Shown: positions 7,271 through 15,879, numbered from the stretch's first letter. The stretch: 38,071 bases of DNA from Azospirillum sp. B21 (GCF_008364825.1 NZ_VTTO01000031.1:1-38071), one strand, 5' to 3'. Numbers and translations are program-made. The notes: a model not told the origin generated them from the sequence alone.

Positions 7271-7501
7271 ATGGATGTTCCCATGGCTGGTTTCGACAGC
7301 GCCGCCGGCCCGGCCGGCGTGGTGACCGGACTGATCGAGAAGGCGGCGGCGGAGTTGGACGCGATGTCCGATGCGGCGGGCGAGATCGCTCCGGAGGTCG
7401 GCGATCTCACCGGCATTCTGGTGGAGGCGCAGCGCGTCGCCGACCGCGCCGCACTGGAACTGCGCCGGCTGGCCCGGAAGGTGCCGCGCGCGACGGCCTG
7501 A
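7271..7501 (+). CDS. Small helical protein of unknown function
   Basis: A 76-residue frame, not recognised. Codon use is strongly G/C at third positions, as in the neighbouring genes, which supports it as real. After a short glycine/alanine-rich start, almost the whole chain is predicted amphipathic helix rich in Ala, Glu, Leu and Arg (GLIEKAAAELDAMSDAAGEI; EAQRVADRAALELRRLARK), so it may form a coiled-coil or helical bundle. No signal peptide or cysteine is present. A second ATG at 7283 is an alternative start; neither has a good ribosome site. It converges on the pentapeptide gene with a 17-bp gap. Confidence 0.6.
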   Translation: MDVPMAGFDSAAGPAGVVTGLIEKAAAELDAMSDAAGEIAPEVGDLTGILVEAQRVADRAALELRRLARKVPRATA

Positions 7502-7518
7502 TGCCGCGCGCCGCCTGC

Positions 7519-8814
7519 CTACAGCTTCAGACCGGCAACCCCATCCAGGATCGCCCCCTCGGCCAGCGATCGGCGCTCCAGCTTGGCGCCGAACAGCTTG
7601 GCCCCAGTCAGGTCGGTGCGGGTGAGGTCGCAGCCGCGCAGGTTGGCGAAGGACAGATCGGCGTTGCCCAGATTGACCGAACGCAGGCAGGCGCCGCTGA
7701 GGTCGGCGTAGCGCAGCTTGGCCCCCGACAGGTCGGCGGGGCGGGAGCGCTGCTCGTCGAACACCAGAGGCCGCAGGTTGACGTTGCGCAGGTTGGCGTT
7801 GTTCAGCTTCGCATGGCGCAGGCTGATGCCGCGCAGGTCGCCGTCGGCAAGGCTGGCGCCGCGCAGGTCCGATCTGTCCAGCACCGCCGCCTGCAACTGA
7901 ACGCCCGACAGGTCCAGGCCGTAGAGCGTCGCCCCCTGCGCCCGCAGCATCGTCAGGCACATATGGGCCAGCGATGGCGCGTGGCGCAGGTCGAAGCCCG
8001 ACAGGTCCAGCATCGTTCCCTGCGCCCCGCTCGATCCGACCCAGGCCATATGGTCGGCCAGCAGTTCCTCCAGGGTCCGCCCCAGCTCCGCCACCACGCG
8101 GCCGACGGGCTTGTCGGTCAGCGCCTCCTCCACGTCGGCGTCGGTCAGGTCGGTCATCACCATGGTGGCGCCGGTCAGCACCGCCCCGCGCAGGCAGGCG
8201 CCGCGCAGGTCGGCGCCGGACAGGTCGGCGCCCTCCATGTTGGAACCGGTGAAGTTGGCGCCGCGCATGGTGGCCCGCACCAGCTTGCAGCCGCGCATCA
8301 CCGCATCGGAAAAGTCGGTGTGGATCGCCATGACGCCCGACATCCGGGCGTTGGTCAGGTTGGCGCCGGACAGGTCGGCGCCGTCGGCCTCCGCCGGGTT
8401 GGTGTCGATTTGCACCATGTGCAGATGGCCGGACCGGTCTTTCTCGGCCAGGGAACCGTCGCGCAGATCCGCCTCGAACAGGTTGGCGCCGACCAGGATG
8501 GCGCCGCGCAGGCAGGCGCCGCGCAGATCGGCCTTGATCAGGCTGGCACCGTCGAAATTCGCCTGCCGCAGGTCGGCGACGAAGAAGGAGGCGCAATCCA
8601 GCCGCGCCCCCGCCAGATTGGCGCCGCGCAGGCCGGCCCCGACGAAATCCGCATGGGCAAGGTCCCGGCCCGACAGATCGAGCCCGGACAGATCGCAGAA
8701 GGACAGGTTGGCGCGCGCACCGCCAATCCGGGCATTGCGGAACATCTCGTGCCGCCGCACCGCCTGGTCGAGCTGCGTCTGGTCGAGACGCTTGAGCGTG
8801 CGATTCTGCACCAT
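7519..8814 (-). CDS. Pentapeptide-repeat protein
   Basis: A 431-residue protein built mostly from A(D/N)LxG-type five-residue repeats, for example ADLSGANLTNARMSG and ADLSGADLRGACLRGAVLTG. There are two repeat blocks, about residues 30-240 and 290-430, separated by a non-repeat, helical segment around 245-285 (GRVVAELGRTLEELLADHMA). Such repeats fold as a right-handed quadrilateral beta-helix; some family members mimic DNA, but many have no known role. No signal peptide is seen. ATG at 8814 is preceded by AGGGAG; a longer reading to 8913 would overlap the kinase gene. It follows the hybrid kinase by about 60 bp on the same strand and may share its transcript. Confidence 0.87.
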   Translation of the reverse strand: MVQNRTLKRLDQTQLDQAVRRHEMFRNARIGGARANLSFCDLSGLDLSGRDLAHADFVGAGLRGANLAGARLDCASFFVADLRQANFDGASLIKADLRGACLRGAILVGANLFEADLRDGSLAEKDRSGHLHMVQIDTNPAEADGADLSGANLTNARMSGVMAIHTDFSDAVMRGCKLVRATMRGANFTGSNMEGADLSGADLRGACLRGAVLTGATMVMTDLTDADVEEALTDKPVGRVVAELGRTLEELLADHMAWVGSSGAQGTMLDLSGFDLRHAPSLAHMCLTMLRAQGATLYGLDLSGVQLQAAVLDRSDLRGASLADGDLRGISLRHAKLNNANLRNVNLRPLVFDEQRSRPADLSGAKLRYADLSGACLRSVNLGNADLSFANLRGCDLTRTDLTGAKLFGAKLERRSLAEGAILDGVAGLKL

Positions 8815-8875
8815 GGCCCCATGAACTCCCTTTCCGGCACCAGTCTGGCAGCATCCGGCTTCAGAAAGGGTTAAT

Positions 8876-11149
8876 TCAGGCCGCCGACTGGTCTTCCAGC
8901 GTCTGTTCGCCACTGTCGGCCGAACGGCCGGCCGGCCGTTCGGACAGGATTGCGGCGATGGCGTCGCGCAAATCGTCCGGCGTCACCGGCTTATGCAGCA
9001 GGCGGCAGCCGGTCGCCACCGCGTCGCGGATGCGCTCCGGCGCGGTATCGCCGGTCAGGATCAGTCCCGGCACGGCACGACCCAGCCGTTCGCCGACCTT
9101 CGTCACCGTCTGGACCCCGGTGAACCGGCCGGGAAGGCGGAAGTCGCTGACGATCATGTCCGGATCAGGCCTATCGGGCACCTCCCCGGCACCTCCCGCG
9201 AACAAGGATAGCGCCGCCTCGCCGTCGACCGCGTCGATCACGCGGTGCCCCCAGCTTTCCAGCAGCAGGCGCACGGCGTCGCGCTGAACCGGGTCATCCT
9301 CCACCACCAGGATCAGCCGGTCGCCGGTTTCGGCCGGTGCGGCATCCTGCACCGTCATCGGCGCCTGCAGCCGCTCGGTTCCCACCACCGGCACATTGAC
9401 GGCGAAGACCGAACCGCGTCCGGGAAGCGACCGCACCTCCACCGCATGGCCCAGCAGCGCCGCCTTGCGCCGCACCTTGGCGAGGCCGAGGCCGAGCCCC
9501 TGCCGGCGGTCGCGCTCGGGATTGCCGAGTTGCACGAAGTCTTCGAAGATGTTGTCCAGCTGTTCGGCCGGAATGCCGGCACCGGTGTCCCACACCTCGA
9601 TGCGCAGCCAGCGCCCCCGATGCCGGCAACCGATGGTGACCCGCCCGGCGTCGGTGAAGCGGATGGCGTTGCGAACCAGATCGCCCAGCATGCGGGTCAG
9701 CAGCGTCCGGTCGGTGCGGATCACCATCCGGGCCGGGATCGCGCGCAGCACCAACCCCTTTTCCGCCGCCATCCCGCGGAACTCGTTCACCAGATCCTCG
9801 AGCACGGCAGACACCGGCACGTCGGCCAGCTGCGGCCGCACCACGCCGGCATCGAGCGTCGCCACCTCCAGCAAGGCATGCAGCAGCTTTTCCCCGGCAT
9901 CCAGCGCCTCGCCCATCTTCTCGGCGATTTCTCGGTCGCGGGGTTCGGCCAAGCGCTCCATCAGAATATGATGAAACAGCCGTAACGCCTGGAAAGGCTG
10001 GCGCAAATCATGATTGGCCGCGGACAGGAAGCGGCCTTTGGCCTGATTAGCCCGCTCCTTCTCCTCCAGCGCCCGGCTCAACTTCAGATTGGCGGAGCTG
10101 AGGGCGGCAGTGCGGTCCTCCACGCGCTGCTCGAGCTGCACGTTCGCCAGTTCCAGTTGGGCGTTCGCCTCGGTCAGCGCATGGCGGGCGGCGGCCTCGC
10201 GCCGCAGACTGGCCACTCCCAGCAGCGACAGTCCGGCAAGCGCCGCGACACCGGCGACGATCACCATCAGACCGCGCTCCATCCGGGTGTACCAGGGGAC
10301 CAGCACCGCCGACCGCGGCATCGCCACCGCCGACAGGACCGGCAGGCGTGTCATCCGCTTCAGGCCGAGGACCGACCGCTCCCCGCCGACCGTCCACTCC
10401 GCCTCCACCCGCTCCGCACCCGGCTCCAGCCGCGGTAATATGCCAAGCGATCCGGCCGCCTCGCCGGCGAGCCGCACGCCGTCCGGACGGTACAGCCCGA
10501 CCAAGCGCTGCGTGTCGTCGGCAAAGGCGTTCAGCACCGGAGTCAGGGCCGATACCGGCACCGCGACCAGCAGGGCGCCGTCGAGAGCGCCCGTCGCGCC
10601 GTGGATGCGGCGGGCGAGAAGAATGGAGGGCTGTCCGGCCATGTGACCGGCCGCCGACTGGATCGCATGTTCCTCATCCGGCGGCAGGGGACGGACCAGC
10701 AGGGACAGGCCGTCGGCGGTCTCGGGCTCCGCAAAGGCCACGGAGTGGCCGAACTGCACCGACCCATCGGCACCGATCAGGGTCATGCGGCCGAACCGCT
10801 CGACCGCCATCGCTTCGGCAAGGCTGCGCTCGGCCCAGGCCCCGATGCCGCGGCCATCCATGCGGCCGGCGACGCGCTCCAGCAGGTTGACGCTCGATTC
10901 CAGCACGCCGCGCGCATGGCTGTCGAACAGGACCGCGGCCTGCCGTGCGTCCTGCTCGGACCGTTCCAGCGTATCCTGATAATCGAGCACCGTCACGGCG
11001 GCCCAGGACGCGGTTCCCAGCAGGGCCAGCGTCGTGCACAGGACGGTCAGCAGCGCACGGGGGGAAGAGGCGATCCGGCGTAGAAGCGTGGAGGAGCGCC
11101 GCTGGCCGTCGGCGGCACCGTCGGGTGATGGCATGCGGATGTCGGACAT
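8876..11149 (-). CDS. Membrane hybrid sensor histidine kinase with receiver domain
   Basis: A 757-residue protein. A first membrane segment (about 32-55) and second (about 293-315) enclose a periplasmic sensor of roughly 235 residues, probably Cache-like. A coiled coil follows (320-370), then HisKA with His380 in AANHDLRQPFQAL. The ATPase domain has the N box LVRNAIRF (Asn494), G1 DTGAGIP (from 521) and G2 GLGLGLAKV (551 on). The receiver domain has the acidic pair in VVEDDP (617-619), phospho-acceptor Asp669 in VSDFRLPG and Lys720 in HKPV. The NHDLRQP type H-box and C-terminal receiver are typical of alphaproteobacterial hybrid kinases. There is no output domain, so it signals through a phosphorelay or another regulator not encoded here. 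Its ligand is unknown. Confidence 0.93.
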   Translation of the reverse strand: MSDIRMPSPDGAADGQRRSSTLLRRIASSPRALLTVLCTTLALLGTASWAAVTVLDYQDTLERSEQDARQAAVLFDSHARGVLESSVNLLERVAGRMDGRGIGAWAERSLAEAMAVERFGRMTLIGADGSVQFGHSVAFAEPETADGLSLLVRPLPPDEEHAIQSAAGHMAGQPSILLARRIHGATGALDGALLVAVPVSALTPVLNAFADDTQRLVGLYRPDGVRLAGEAAGSLGILPRLEPGAERVEAEWTVGGERSVLGLKRMTRLPVLSAVAMPRSAVLVPWYTRMERGLMVIVAGVAALAGLSLLGVASLRREAAARHALTEANAQLELANVQLEQRVEDRTAALSSANLKLSRALEEKERANQAKGRFLSAANHDLRQPFQALRLFHHILMERLAEPRDREIAEKMGEALDAGEKLLHALLEVATLDAGVVRPQLADVPVSAVLEDLVNEFRGMAAEKGLVLRAIPARMVIRTDRTLLTRMLGDLVRNAIRFTDAGRVTIGCRHRGRWLRIEVWDTGAGIPAEQLDNIFEDFVQLGNPERDRRQGLGLGLAKVRRKAALLGHAVEVRSLPGRGSVFAVNVPVVGTERLQAPMTVQDAAPAETGDRLILVVEDDPVQRDAVRLLLESWGHRVIDAVDGEAALSLFAGGAGEVPDRPDPDMIVSDFRLPGRFTGVQTVTKVGERLGRAVPGLILTGDTAPERIRDAVATGCRLLHKPVTPDDLRDAIAAILSERPAGRSADSGEQTLEDQSAA

Positions 11150-11162
11150 GCGATGTGAGGAT

Positions 11163-11180
11163 CCGGCCTGATCAGGCCGG
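11163..11180. promoter_or_regulatory. Perfect 18-bp palindrome at kinase start
   Basis: CCGGCCTGATCAGGCCGG is perfectly self-complementary. Its near end is only 13 bp from the ATG of the hybrid kinase (11149), where a ribosome site would be expected, and no clear Shine-Dalgarno is seen. It could be an operator for autoregulation, or in RNA a hairpin that controls translation. Confidence 0.6.
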
Positions 11181-11181
11181 C

Positions 11182-11209
11182 GCCGGCAGGACCGGCGGAA
11201 CCTGCCGGC
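11182..11209. promoter_or_regulatory. Second inverted repeat upstream of kinase
   Basis: GCCGGCAGG (11182-11190) and CCTGCCGGC (11201-11209) are perfect 9-bp arms with a 10-bp spacer, one base away from the 18-bp palindrome. The half-site resembles the CGGCAG half-sites upstream of flagellin, but the spacing differs, so the same regulator is not implied. No T-run follows. Confidence 0.5.
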
Positions 11210-11588
11210 ACCCCATCAACGGCTTCGGGTGCATAAGGGTCATCAGGGAGCGGTCCTCGACAATGGCGTTGGCAGGCGGCGAGCCGGCTGGCATGGACAA
11301 TCAATGGTTCAGCTGAAGAAAACCGATCCCGACAAGGTGAAGCTTACGATCTCCCGAATGTTCGACCGCCAATCCGGCAAAGCATTATCCAATGGGCGAA
11401 TGCCTTCGGAACAACAGCTTAGCTCTACCGGACCAGGGAACAATATCACACGAAGAAATGCAGTGCGATCCACCTTGGCGACTATGACCATCATCATAAT
11501 CGATGCATCCATTGGGTGAATGAGCAACCGCTCCGGTTTTGTCTTCCGGGCAAGTTCAAAAGGTTCATAGGGGGAAAAACAAAAGAAA
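11210..11588. other. Gene-free, AT-richer stretch
   Basis: About 380 bp without a convincing gene. Base composition is less G/C rich than on either side. A plus-strand frame from about 11302 (MVQLKKTDPDKVKLTISRMF...) has plausible codons for its first 25 positions and then loses them, so it may be a gene remnant. Promoters for the kinase gene probably lie here; none could be assigned. Confidence 0.35.
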
Positions 11589-11614
11589 GCCGCACGCGCT
11601 GGATGCGCGGCGGC
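11589..11614 (-). terminator. Rho-independent terminator for the regulator operon
   Basis: On the minus strand, a GC-rich hairpin (arms 11605-11614 and 11589-11599, with one bulged base) is followed directly by a T-rich run, TTTCTTTTGTTTTT. It lies about 90 bp past the stop of the small hypothetical gene and would end the 12468-11703 transcript. Confidence 0.78.
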
Positions 11615-11702
11615 TTCATACATGGGAAGGTCGTGTCGGTTGAGACGACGAGAACCGGGACGATCATAGGTCCGCGCAGCAGCCGATCCGCACCGTTGCG
11701 GC

Positions 11703-12047
11703 TCAGGGCGGCGGAGCGCTGGTGGCGGTTTCACCGCGCACGATCAGGATCAATCCGTCGTCGGCCGCCTCAAGCTCCTTCCCGGCGTCGCGGGGAATGG
11801 GAACCTTCTGGCGGCGACAGAACAGCAGAAGCAGCGCCAGCGTCTTGCTGGGCGTGAAGACGACCTCCCGCGACCTGGAGGCGCCGCTCTGCTGGATTTG
11901 TACCGACAGTCCGCCGTCGGGCTTGGGCGCCACCGAAGTGACGACGCCCAGCGGCAGGTCCGTCTGGTTGGGGGCCTTCTGATACCAGGCGATGGCTTTC
12001 TTCAGGGCGGAATTTGAGAAGAACAGTTCACGCGTCTCGACGATCAT
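11703..12047 (-). CDS. Small hypothetical protein
   Basis: A predicted 114-residue protein, not recognised. The sequence is MIVETRELFFSNSALKKAIA followed by a charged, beta-prone middle (VVTSVAPKPDGGLSVQIQQS) and an FTPSKTLALLLLFCRRQKVP helix, which could be part of a small DNA- or RNA-binding fold. No signal peptide is seen; one cysteine. ATG at 12047 has AGGGA 7 nt upstream; an in-frame TTG at 12062 is a weaker alternative. It begins 19 bp after the stop of the winged-helix regulator and shares its terminator, so the two are probably co-transcribed and may act together. Confidence 0.68.
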   Translation of the reverse strand: MIVETRELFFSNSALKKAIAWYQKAPNQTDLPLGVVTSVAPKPDGGLSVQIQQSGASRSREVVFTPSKTLALLLLFCRRQKVPIPRDAGKELEAADDGLILIVRGETATSAPPP

Positions 12048-12066
12048 TCCATCCCTGACCAAACAC

Positions 12067-12468
12067 TCAGGCCCGGCCGCCCTCCAGTCCCGGATTCAGC
12101 CGGAACGTGATCGCGCGCCCCAGTTTGGATTCCCGCAGAAGGATCTGCTTGGTTTCCAGCAGCTTGATGGCCCGGTTCACATTGGGCCGCTGCATGCCCA
12201 GCGCATCAGCCAGTTCGGACTGAAGCACCGGAACGGAGCGATCGAAATGGAGCCTCCGGCTCAGATAAGTGAACACACGAAGCGCCTCCAGAGTGATCTC
12301 TCGGTCGGTCGACACAGCTCTGGAGATGACGTCATGATGATGCAGCATCGTGGCCTCGGTACGCAAGGTTGTCAGGTTGCTGGTGCGATAATCGGAAAGC
12401 GTGGGCGTGCCCCGCAGGCCCGCTGTGCGGTGCGAGGAGAGCTGCGTTCCGGCATCCGGTTCCGCCAT
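12067..12468 (-). CDS. Winged-helix DNA-binding regulator
   Basis: A 133-residue protein. The C-terminal 75 residues form a winged helix: a helix EITLEALRVFTYLSRRLHF, the helix-turn-helix VLQSELADALGMQRPNVNRA and a wing KQILLRESKLGRAITFRLNP. The pattern resembles MarR/Crp C-terminal domains and also the wHTH of plasmid RepL proteins. The N-terminal 50 residues have low complexity. The ATG at 12468 has AAGGAAAAGGG a few bases upstream; longer in-frame starts (12558, 12600) lack this, but would add a poorly structured tail. It is divergent from gpmA, so it may control either itself or that gene. Target and ligand are unknown. Confidence 0.72.
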   Translation of the reverse strand: MAEPDAGTQLSSHRTAGLRGTPTLSDYRTSNLTTLRTEATMLHHHDVISRAVSTDREITLEALRVFTYLSRRLHFDRSVPVLQSELADALGMQRPNVNRAIKLLETKQILLRESKLGRAITFRLNPGLEGGRA

Positions 12469-12728
12469 CGTCCCTTTTCCTTCCGCAGGGGCCGGCCGGG
12501 CCGGCAATTTCAACGTTGGTGACCGTACCGCACGATTATTGTCCGCGTATGTCGCCATGATTTCGCGGCTGACATAATTGGTGTCTCCGGAAGCAATCAT
12601 GAAATCGGACTGAAACCGACCCGCCCCGGCCACGCTCCAGCCATATCGCTGCGACGATCCGCCGCGGGAACCCGCGGATCGCGGACCCGTTTCAAACCGG
12701 ATGCCCGCCGAAGCAAGGGAGACCCGCC

Positions 12729-13487
12729 ATGCACCGACTGATCCTGCTGCGCCATGGCCAGAGCGTATGGAATGCGGAAGACCGCTTCACCGGATGGACC
12801 GACGTCGGGCTGACCGACCGCGGCATCGCGGAAACCCGTCAGGCGGCGGAATTGCTGAAGGCCGCCGGCATCGATGTCGACGTCGCCTTCACCTCGGTGC
12901 TGAGCCGCGCCATCGAGACGCTGCACCTCGTCCTGCGCGACATGGACCGGCTGTGGCTGCCCGTGCACAAGCACTGGCGCCTGAACGAACGGCATTACGG
13001 CGCGTTGCAGGGTTTGAACAAAGCGGAGACGGCGGAACGCCACGGGGCGGAGCAGGTGTTCCAGTGGCGGCGCAGCTGGGACATCCCGCCACCGCCGATC
13101 GAACCTGACGATCCGCGCTCCGCCGTCACCGACCGCCGATATGCCGGCCTGGCGCGGTCGAACCTGCCGCGCGGCGAAAGCCTGAAGGACACCACCGCCC
13201 GCGTCGTCCCCTTCTGGACCGAGGCGATCAGCCCGGCGCTGCGGTTGGGCGCCCGCGTCCTGGTATCGGCGCACGGCAACAGCCTGCGCGGGCTGGTCAA
13301 GCATCTGGACAACGTCGCCGACCACGACATCCCGCTGTTCGAGATCCCCACCAGCCGCCCCCTGGTCTATGAACTGGGCGCCGACCTGACACCGCTACGC
13401 CGCTATTTCCTGGGCGAGAACGGGGCGGTGGAGGAAATCACTTGGCCGAAGCATGAAACGGGTCGGGACAGCAGCGCGGCGGCGTAA
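12729..13487 (+). CDS. gpmA: 2,3-bisphosphoglycerate-dependent phosphoglycerate mutase
   Basis: A 252-residue histidine phosphatase-superfamily enzyme that interconverts 3- and 2-phosphoglycerate. The N-terminal LILLRHGQSVWN holds the phosphorylated His9, then FTGWTDVGLTDRG, the ERHYGALQGLNKAE signature (cofactor binding) and, at the end, SAHGNSLRGLVKHL with the second histidine. The length and motifs are those of dPGM, not of the short phosphatase-like homologues. The start is fixed by AAGGGAG 8 nt upstream. It is single, with a dispersed repeat right after its stop, and converges on the helicase gene. Confidence 0.95.
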   Translation: MHRLILLRHGQSVWNAEDRFTGWTDVGLTDRGIAETRQAAELLKAAGIDVDVAFTSVLSRAIETLHLVLRDMDRLWLPVHKHWRLNERHYGALQGLNKAETAERHGAEQVFQWRRSWDIPPPPIEPDDPRSAVTDRRYAGLARSNLPRGESLKDTTARVVPFWTEAISPALRLGARVLVSAHGNSLRGLVKHLDNVADHDIPLFEIPTSRPLVYELGADLTPLRRYFLGENGAVEEITWPKHETGRDSSAAA

Positions 13488-13488
13488 T

Positions 13489-13604
13489 CCCCCTCTCCCC
13501 CTGGGGAGAGGGTCGGGGTGAGGGGGATGCACAGGATGGATTCTTGATGGAGAGCCGCCGCGCGCGCCCCTCACCCTAACCCTCTCCCCGGGGGGGAGAG
13601 GGGA
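13489..13604. repeat. Dispersed GC-rich inverted repeat
   Basis: Two near-identical arms in opposite orientation (13489-13526 and 13567-13604, about 36 of 38 matching) flank a 40-bp centre. Each arm is itself partly palindromic (CCCCTCTCCCC ... GGGGAGAGGG) followed by a TCGGGGTGAGGGG or TTAGGGTGAGGGG tail. This is the CACCCTAACCCTC type of short repeat seen in many proteobacterial genomes. It lies between convergent genes, where it may act as a bidirectional terminator. It supplies the last codons and stop of the helicase. A related copy starts at 38050. Confidence 0.85.
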
Positions 13605-15879
13605 CTCCGCTTCGTCGCTTGGGAGCGCCACGGCCGGTTCGGGGAGAAGCACCCCGCCCGCCGTCGCGGCCACCGTCCTTCCCGACCGGATGATGGAAAT
13701 GGTGCTGGTGACCGGGGGCCTTCTCGCCGTTGCCGCGCGCCGGCCCGCCACGATGGCCGCCGCGGCGTTCCTCGACGCGGCTGCTGTAGCAGTTGTCGCA
13801 AACGCGGAACCGGTGGTTTGCTTTCAGCCGCGTGCCGCAGACTGGGCAGGCGCGGGCGAGCGAGCGCTCGGCGAGCGTCCGCTCGATGAAGGCGTTCAGG
13901 TGCGCCCGGCGCTCCTGGCACAGATCCATCTCGGGATAGGCGTCGGGGAAGCGGTAGGCCAGCCAGGCATAGGCGGTCAGCTCCTTCACCGCGCGCTCGG
14001 CCTTCTCCAGCTCCACATCGGTGCCGACGCTGTGGCGGAACCGCTCGGCCGCGTCGGGCGCGGCGTTGGGGATGCCCTTGCCCTGGTTGACCGCCCAGCC
14101 GCCCAGAAGGCGGAGGTTGTTCTGGTCGCGCGTGTCGATCGGGCAGCGGGCCAGCATGTCGCGCTGCGCCAGCGGCAGCTTGGCGCGATCGACCGCGGAT
14201 GCCGCCTGGATGCGCTGCTCCAGGTCGGTCATGCGGAAGGTCTGGTTGGCGCGCAGCAGCTCCTGACCCGCGGTGCGCAGCACCTTGGCAAGGCTGTCGG
14301 TGTCCAGCTCCTGCGCGATGGCCTCGACATGGCTGAGGTTCGGCGAAATCCACGAGCGCGGATCTTCCGGCGGCACCGGCGGCGAGGTCAGCGCCCGGCG
14401 CACCGGGTTGATGTTCTCGCCGTCCAGAACGGCGACGCGGCCTTCCTCATGCATGCCGAAGCGGCCGGCGCGCCCGCCGATCTGGCGGATCTCCGACGCG
14501 GTCAGCTCGCGTTCCTCGCGCCCGTCATATTTGCGGGTGGTGGACAGCACGACGCGGGCGACCGGCAGGTTCAACCCCATGCCGATGGCGTCGGTCGCAA
14601 CCAGCACGTCGGCGGTGCCCTCGCGGAAGCGGCGCGCCTCGGCCCGGCGGACTTCCGGCGACAGGGCGCCGTAGATCACCGCGACATTGTGGTTGCGGCC
14701 CAGCAGGTCGTGGCGGAGCGCCATGACGTCCTTGCGCGAGAAGGCGATCAGCGCGTCGCCGGACTTCACCTCCTCCAGCTTCACCCGCTCCTCCTGGACG
14801 CGCAGCGGCGACTTGCGGGTGAACTCGACGACCTCCAGCTCCTCGCCCATCGCGTCGGCCAGACGCTTGACGTAGGGGATGGCATCGGCGGAGCCGGTCA
14901 TCAGGATCTCCGGCGCCGCAACGCCGGCCACCGCCTGGGTCCAGGCCCAGCCGCGGTCGGGATCGCCGATCATCTGGATCTCGTCGATGACACAAGCGCC
15001 CCAGACCTTGCTGGTGTTCACCATCTCGATGGTGGAGGAGGTGAAGGCGGCCCCCGGCCGCACGTCGCGCTCCTCGCCGGTCACCAGGCTGCAGGGCCGG
15101 CCGCGCGTCTCCAGCGCCTCCTGCCCTTCCAGCGCCAGCAGGCGCAGGGGCGCCAGATAGCAGCCGCTCTCCGCCTCGGCCAGCCGGTCCATCGCCGCGT
15201 GGGTCTTGCCCGAATTGGTCGGACCGACATACAGCCGCAGCTTGCGGATCATCGCGCGGGCGGTGGTGAAGCTGTCGAGATAGACGCCCATGCCGGACGC
15301 ATTCTCCAGCCGCTCCCGCCGCACCTTCAGGCCGGCGCGGGATGCTGCGGTGGAGAAGGCCTCCTCCATCGCATCCAGCAGGGTCTGCAGGCGCGGGATC
15401 CGGCCGCCGAAGCCGACGACGCGGCCCAGCTCGTCGGCGAAGCCCTTCGGCCGCCAGGATTCGCCGAAGCCCGACGCCCGCTGCGCCATCGACGCGAACC
15501 AGCCGTCGACGCGGTCCCTCGCCTTGGCGATGGCGGGGGAGGACAGGCAGGCGCCCTTCACCCGCTTGCCCAGCGCCTTGGCCTGCGGCCGGCCGAACCC
15601 CTCGTCTGTGGTCAGCAGGCCCCACAGGTCGGCCTCGATGTCCGGCAGGGGGCCGAGCGCCACCTTGAAGCGCAGCTTCAGTTTCCGGTCGGTGCCGGGG
15701 ATCTGGACGAGGTGGTTAACCGCGACCGACCAGCGCGCCGGGGTGCTGTCCGCGTCCACTTCGATCCCGTCGCCGCGCACAACGGCGGCCACCGCGCGCA
15801 GAGCGACGCGGCGGTCGAATTCATCGGCAGTGCCGGGAGTACGGCCCGAGCGGGCGTTGTCGGAAGTGTCGTCGGTCAT
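13576..15879 (-). CDS. SUV3-like ATP-dependent RNA helicase
   Basis: A 767-residue superfamily 2 helicase. The Walker A motif is YVGPTNSGKTHAA (Lys225), the DEIQ box is VIDEIQMI (299-302) and motif VI is QIGGRAGRFG (466 on). The order of motifs and the GPTNSGKT form match mitochondrial SUV3 and its alphaproteobacterial relatives, which unwind RNA with exonucleases. A four-cysteine cluster (Cys678/681 and 694/697) suggests a small zinc ribbon near the C-terminus. After it comes a glycine- and arginine-rich, disordered tail, probably RNA-binding. The last ~9 residues (VPSPPRGEG) and the stop are encoded by the dispersed repeat, so the natural end may have been altered by repeat insertion. ATG at 15879; ribosome site weak. 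Confidence 0.9.
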   Translation of the reverse strand: MTDDTSDNARSGRTPGTADEFDRRVALRAVAAVVRGDGIEVDADSTPARWSVAVNHLVQIPGTDRKLKLRFKVALGPLPDIEADLWGLLTTDEGFGRPQAKALGKRVKGACLSSPAIAKARDRVDGWFASMAQRASGFGESWRPKGFADELGRVVGFGGRIPRLQTLLDAMEEAFSTAASRAGLKVRRERLENASGMGVYLDSFTTARAMIRKLRLYVGPTNSGKTHAAMDRLAEAESGCYLAPLRLLALEGQEALETRGRPCSLVTGEERDVRPGAAFTSSTIEMVNTSKVWGACVIDEIQMIGDPDRGWAWTQAVAGVAAPEILMTGSADAIPYVKRLADAMGEELEVVEFTRKSPLRVQEERVKLEEVKSGDALIAFSRKDVMALRHDLLGRNHNVAVIYGALSPEVRRAEARRFREGTADVLVATDAIGMGLNLPVARVVLSTTRKYDGREERELTASEIRQIGGRAGRFGMHEEGRVAVLDGENINPVRRALTSPPVPPEDPRSWISPNLSHVEAIAQELDTDSLAKVLRTAGQELLRANQTFRMTDLEQRIQAASAVDRAKLPLAQRDMLARCPIDTRDQNNLRLLGGWAVNQGKGIPNAAPDAAERFRHSVGTDVELEKAERAVKELTAYAWLAYRFPDAYPEMDLCQERRAHLNAFIERTLAERSLARACPVCGTRLKANHRFRVCDNCYSSRVEERRGGHRGGPARGNGEKAPGHQHHFHHPVGKDGGRDGGRGASPRTGRGAPKRRSGVPSPPRGEG

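Noticed and set aside
11229..11519. Plus-strand frame of about 96 codons beginning MHKGHQGAV
   Set aside because: Codon bias is lost after a short part, no homology is recognised and the end is low-complexity. It is at most a gene remnant.
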